In this document: in pieces, positions 18,780 to 19,472 of the stretch
How positions within the stretch are numbered: position 1 is the first letter of the stretch
How the letters are laid out: each line of letters starts with the position of its first letter
DNA from: JBBAAW01 sp041658075
Lineage (GTDB): Bacteria > Patescibacteriota > WWE3 > UBA101185 > UBA10185
Assembly (NCBI GenBank): GCA_041658075.1
Contig: JBBAAW010000015.1
Location: 1-19,472 of the forward strand
Length of the DNA stretch: 19,472 nt
Direction: 5' to 3'
The notes under the pieces: generated by a model
What the model saw: the letters and a program-made list of their open reading frames with translations, nothing else
Database searches by the model: none
What the model was told of the DNA's origin: nothing
Made by a program: the position numbers and the translations under genes

Positions 18780-19472
18780 TTAGTCAAACAAGCCTTTCTG
18801 TGAATCGTTGGTTTCCTTTTTCTTTTTGATTGACTCTTTAACCTTATCGCCAACATCTACCCCAAGCCTTTTAAGCAGGGATTTAAAATTGTATGCCTGC
18901 AAAATCGGAACGATGGTTGCCAATGGCATTTTCTCGTAACGAGAATCCTCACGGGAAAATTCTACAGGGGTATTTAAGTCCAAAGTAGCCAGCTTTTTAC
19001 TCATAATCGCCTGCTCGTATCCGCCGATAAGTTTTTTCCTCAATGACTCCGGATACACCTTATCGATATTTTTGTAAATCTCCTCTATCGCACCGAACTC
19101 TTTAATTAAATTTCCTGCCCCTTTTTCACCAATCCCGTAAACGCCCGGAATGTTATCGCTGGGATCACCCACAAGACCTTTGTAATCAGGGACTTGCGCG
19201 GGCGTTACCCCAAGTCGTGCAATAACTTCTTTTACCCCGATCCATTCAATTTTATCGCCCCTGGTAGACGGAAGCATAATTAAAATGTTTGGACTCGCCA
19301 GCTGCCAAAGGTCTCGATCGTTAGAAAGTAAAATTATTTGGCAACAATCCTGATTTTTCACAGCAAGCGTCCCCACCAAGTCGTCTGCCTCGTATCCGGG
19401 AGACGAAACCATTTTTATCCCAAACGCTTCCACAATTTCCTTAATTTTGGGGATTTGTACGGAAAGCATATC
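18780..19472 (-). CDS. Stand-alone 5'-3' exonuclease (PolI N-domain type), C-terminal part
   Basis: 230 residues of a FEN/PolI-type 5'-nuclease; the N-terminus lies beyond the right edge, and the reading frame is open to the last base. Seen are GYEADDLVG (metal-binding acids), LLSNDRDLWQL and GDPSDNIPGVYGIGEKGA (helix-hairpin-helix with further acids), followed by the family's FKSLLKRLGV end. In PolI a proofreading/polymerase part of about 600 residues would follow. Here the chain ends after a Lys-rich linker with SQKGLFD, so the protein is nuclease only. It should remove RNA primers and 5' flaps in lagging-strand and repair synthesis. The tail QKGLF fits the Qxx(L/M)F form of the sliding-clamp binding motif. 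Next to nth, a repair role is consistent. Confidence 0.88.
   Translation of the reverse strand, partial: DMLSVQIPKIKEIVEAFGIKMVSSPGYEADDLVGTLAVKNQDCCQIILLSNDRDLWQLASPNILIMLPSTRGDKIEWIGVKEVIARLGVTPAQVPDYKGLVGDPSDNIPGVYGIGEKGAGNLIKEFGAIEEIYKNIDKVYPESLRKKLIGGYEQAIMSKKLATLDLNTPVEFSREDSRYEKMPLATIVPILQAYNFKSLLKRLGVDVGDKVKESIKKKKETNDSQKGLFD

Noticed and set aside
18716..18856. 47-residue N-terminal extension of endonuclease III
   Set aside because: It overlaps the 5'-nuclease gene and the hairpin in another frame and has low-complexity basic composition without family similarity.
1..19472. CRISPR array, tRNA, rRNA, IS element or prophage
   Set aside because: No regularly spaced repeats, no tRNA cloverleaf with a GTTCRA loop, no rRNA words and no transposase, integrase or phage structural gene were found on reading both strands by eye.

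Overview
The window looks like a piece of a reduced Patescibacteria (CPR) genome, most likely from the Microgenomates or Katanobacteria (WWE3) side. This is an inference from gene content and style, with no marker-gene test. The signs are compact, overlapping genes, AT-rich coding, a short alanyl-tRNA synthetase without an editing domain, a split transketolase, divergent RpiB- and Rpe-like sugar-phosphate enzymes, a PilM-like protein paired with a large single-pass membrane protein, and a stand-alone 5'-nuclease in place of a full PolI.

Layout. Positions 1-5626 are mostly minus strand: a zinc-ribbon protein (cut by the left edge), a HAD phosphatase, a small two-helix membrane protein, then (after one plus-strand zinc-ribbon gene) the YqgF/RuvX nuclease, a membrane-anchored baseplate-J-like protein, a PilM/FtsA-like protein and AlaRS. 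Positions 5693-6690 hold two plus-strand single-gene modules, each with its own promoter and a strong Shine-Dalgarno: a secreted protein and a 62-residue protein. An unassigned Cys-containing protein and convergent lgt follow. Positions 7947-14231 are a plus-strand sugar-phosphate block: rpiB-like, rpe-like, LOG family, transketolase N half, a PrcB-like membrane protein, transketolase C half, a small membrane protein, a PfkB kinase and class II fructose-bisphosphate aldolase. Together these suggest a non-oxidative pentose phosphate route feeding lower glycolysis. A helical-repeat protein follows at 14244-15020. Positions 15021-18079 are an accessory block on the minus strand: a likely structured ncRNA, an alpha/beta hydrolase, and three more small single-gene modules. 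Endonuclease III and the 5'-nuclease (cut by the right edge) close the window.

Three patterns go beyond ordinary annotation. First, eight host-type genes have a -10 box ending 6-8 nt before the start codon and no Shine-Dalgarno, so their mRNAs should be leaderless. Genes inside operons and the small accessory genes mostly have Shine-Dalgarno sites. Second, the small accessory genes form cassette-like modules. Four of them start at a shared CCTATA(G/A)T core just before the -35, and most are followed by a tiered hairpin. Two copies of the core extend to an identical 13-bp repeat and two to an identical 11-bp repeat. Third, two RNA candidates were found: a ~255-nt minus-strand RNA at 15110-15366 with two mutually exclusive long-range pairings, and a ~75-nt minus-strand RNA at 13252-13330 whose promoter overlaps that of the aldolase gene.

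All motif and promoter calls are by eye. No database search or folding calculation was run.
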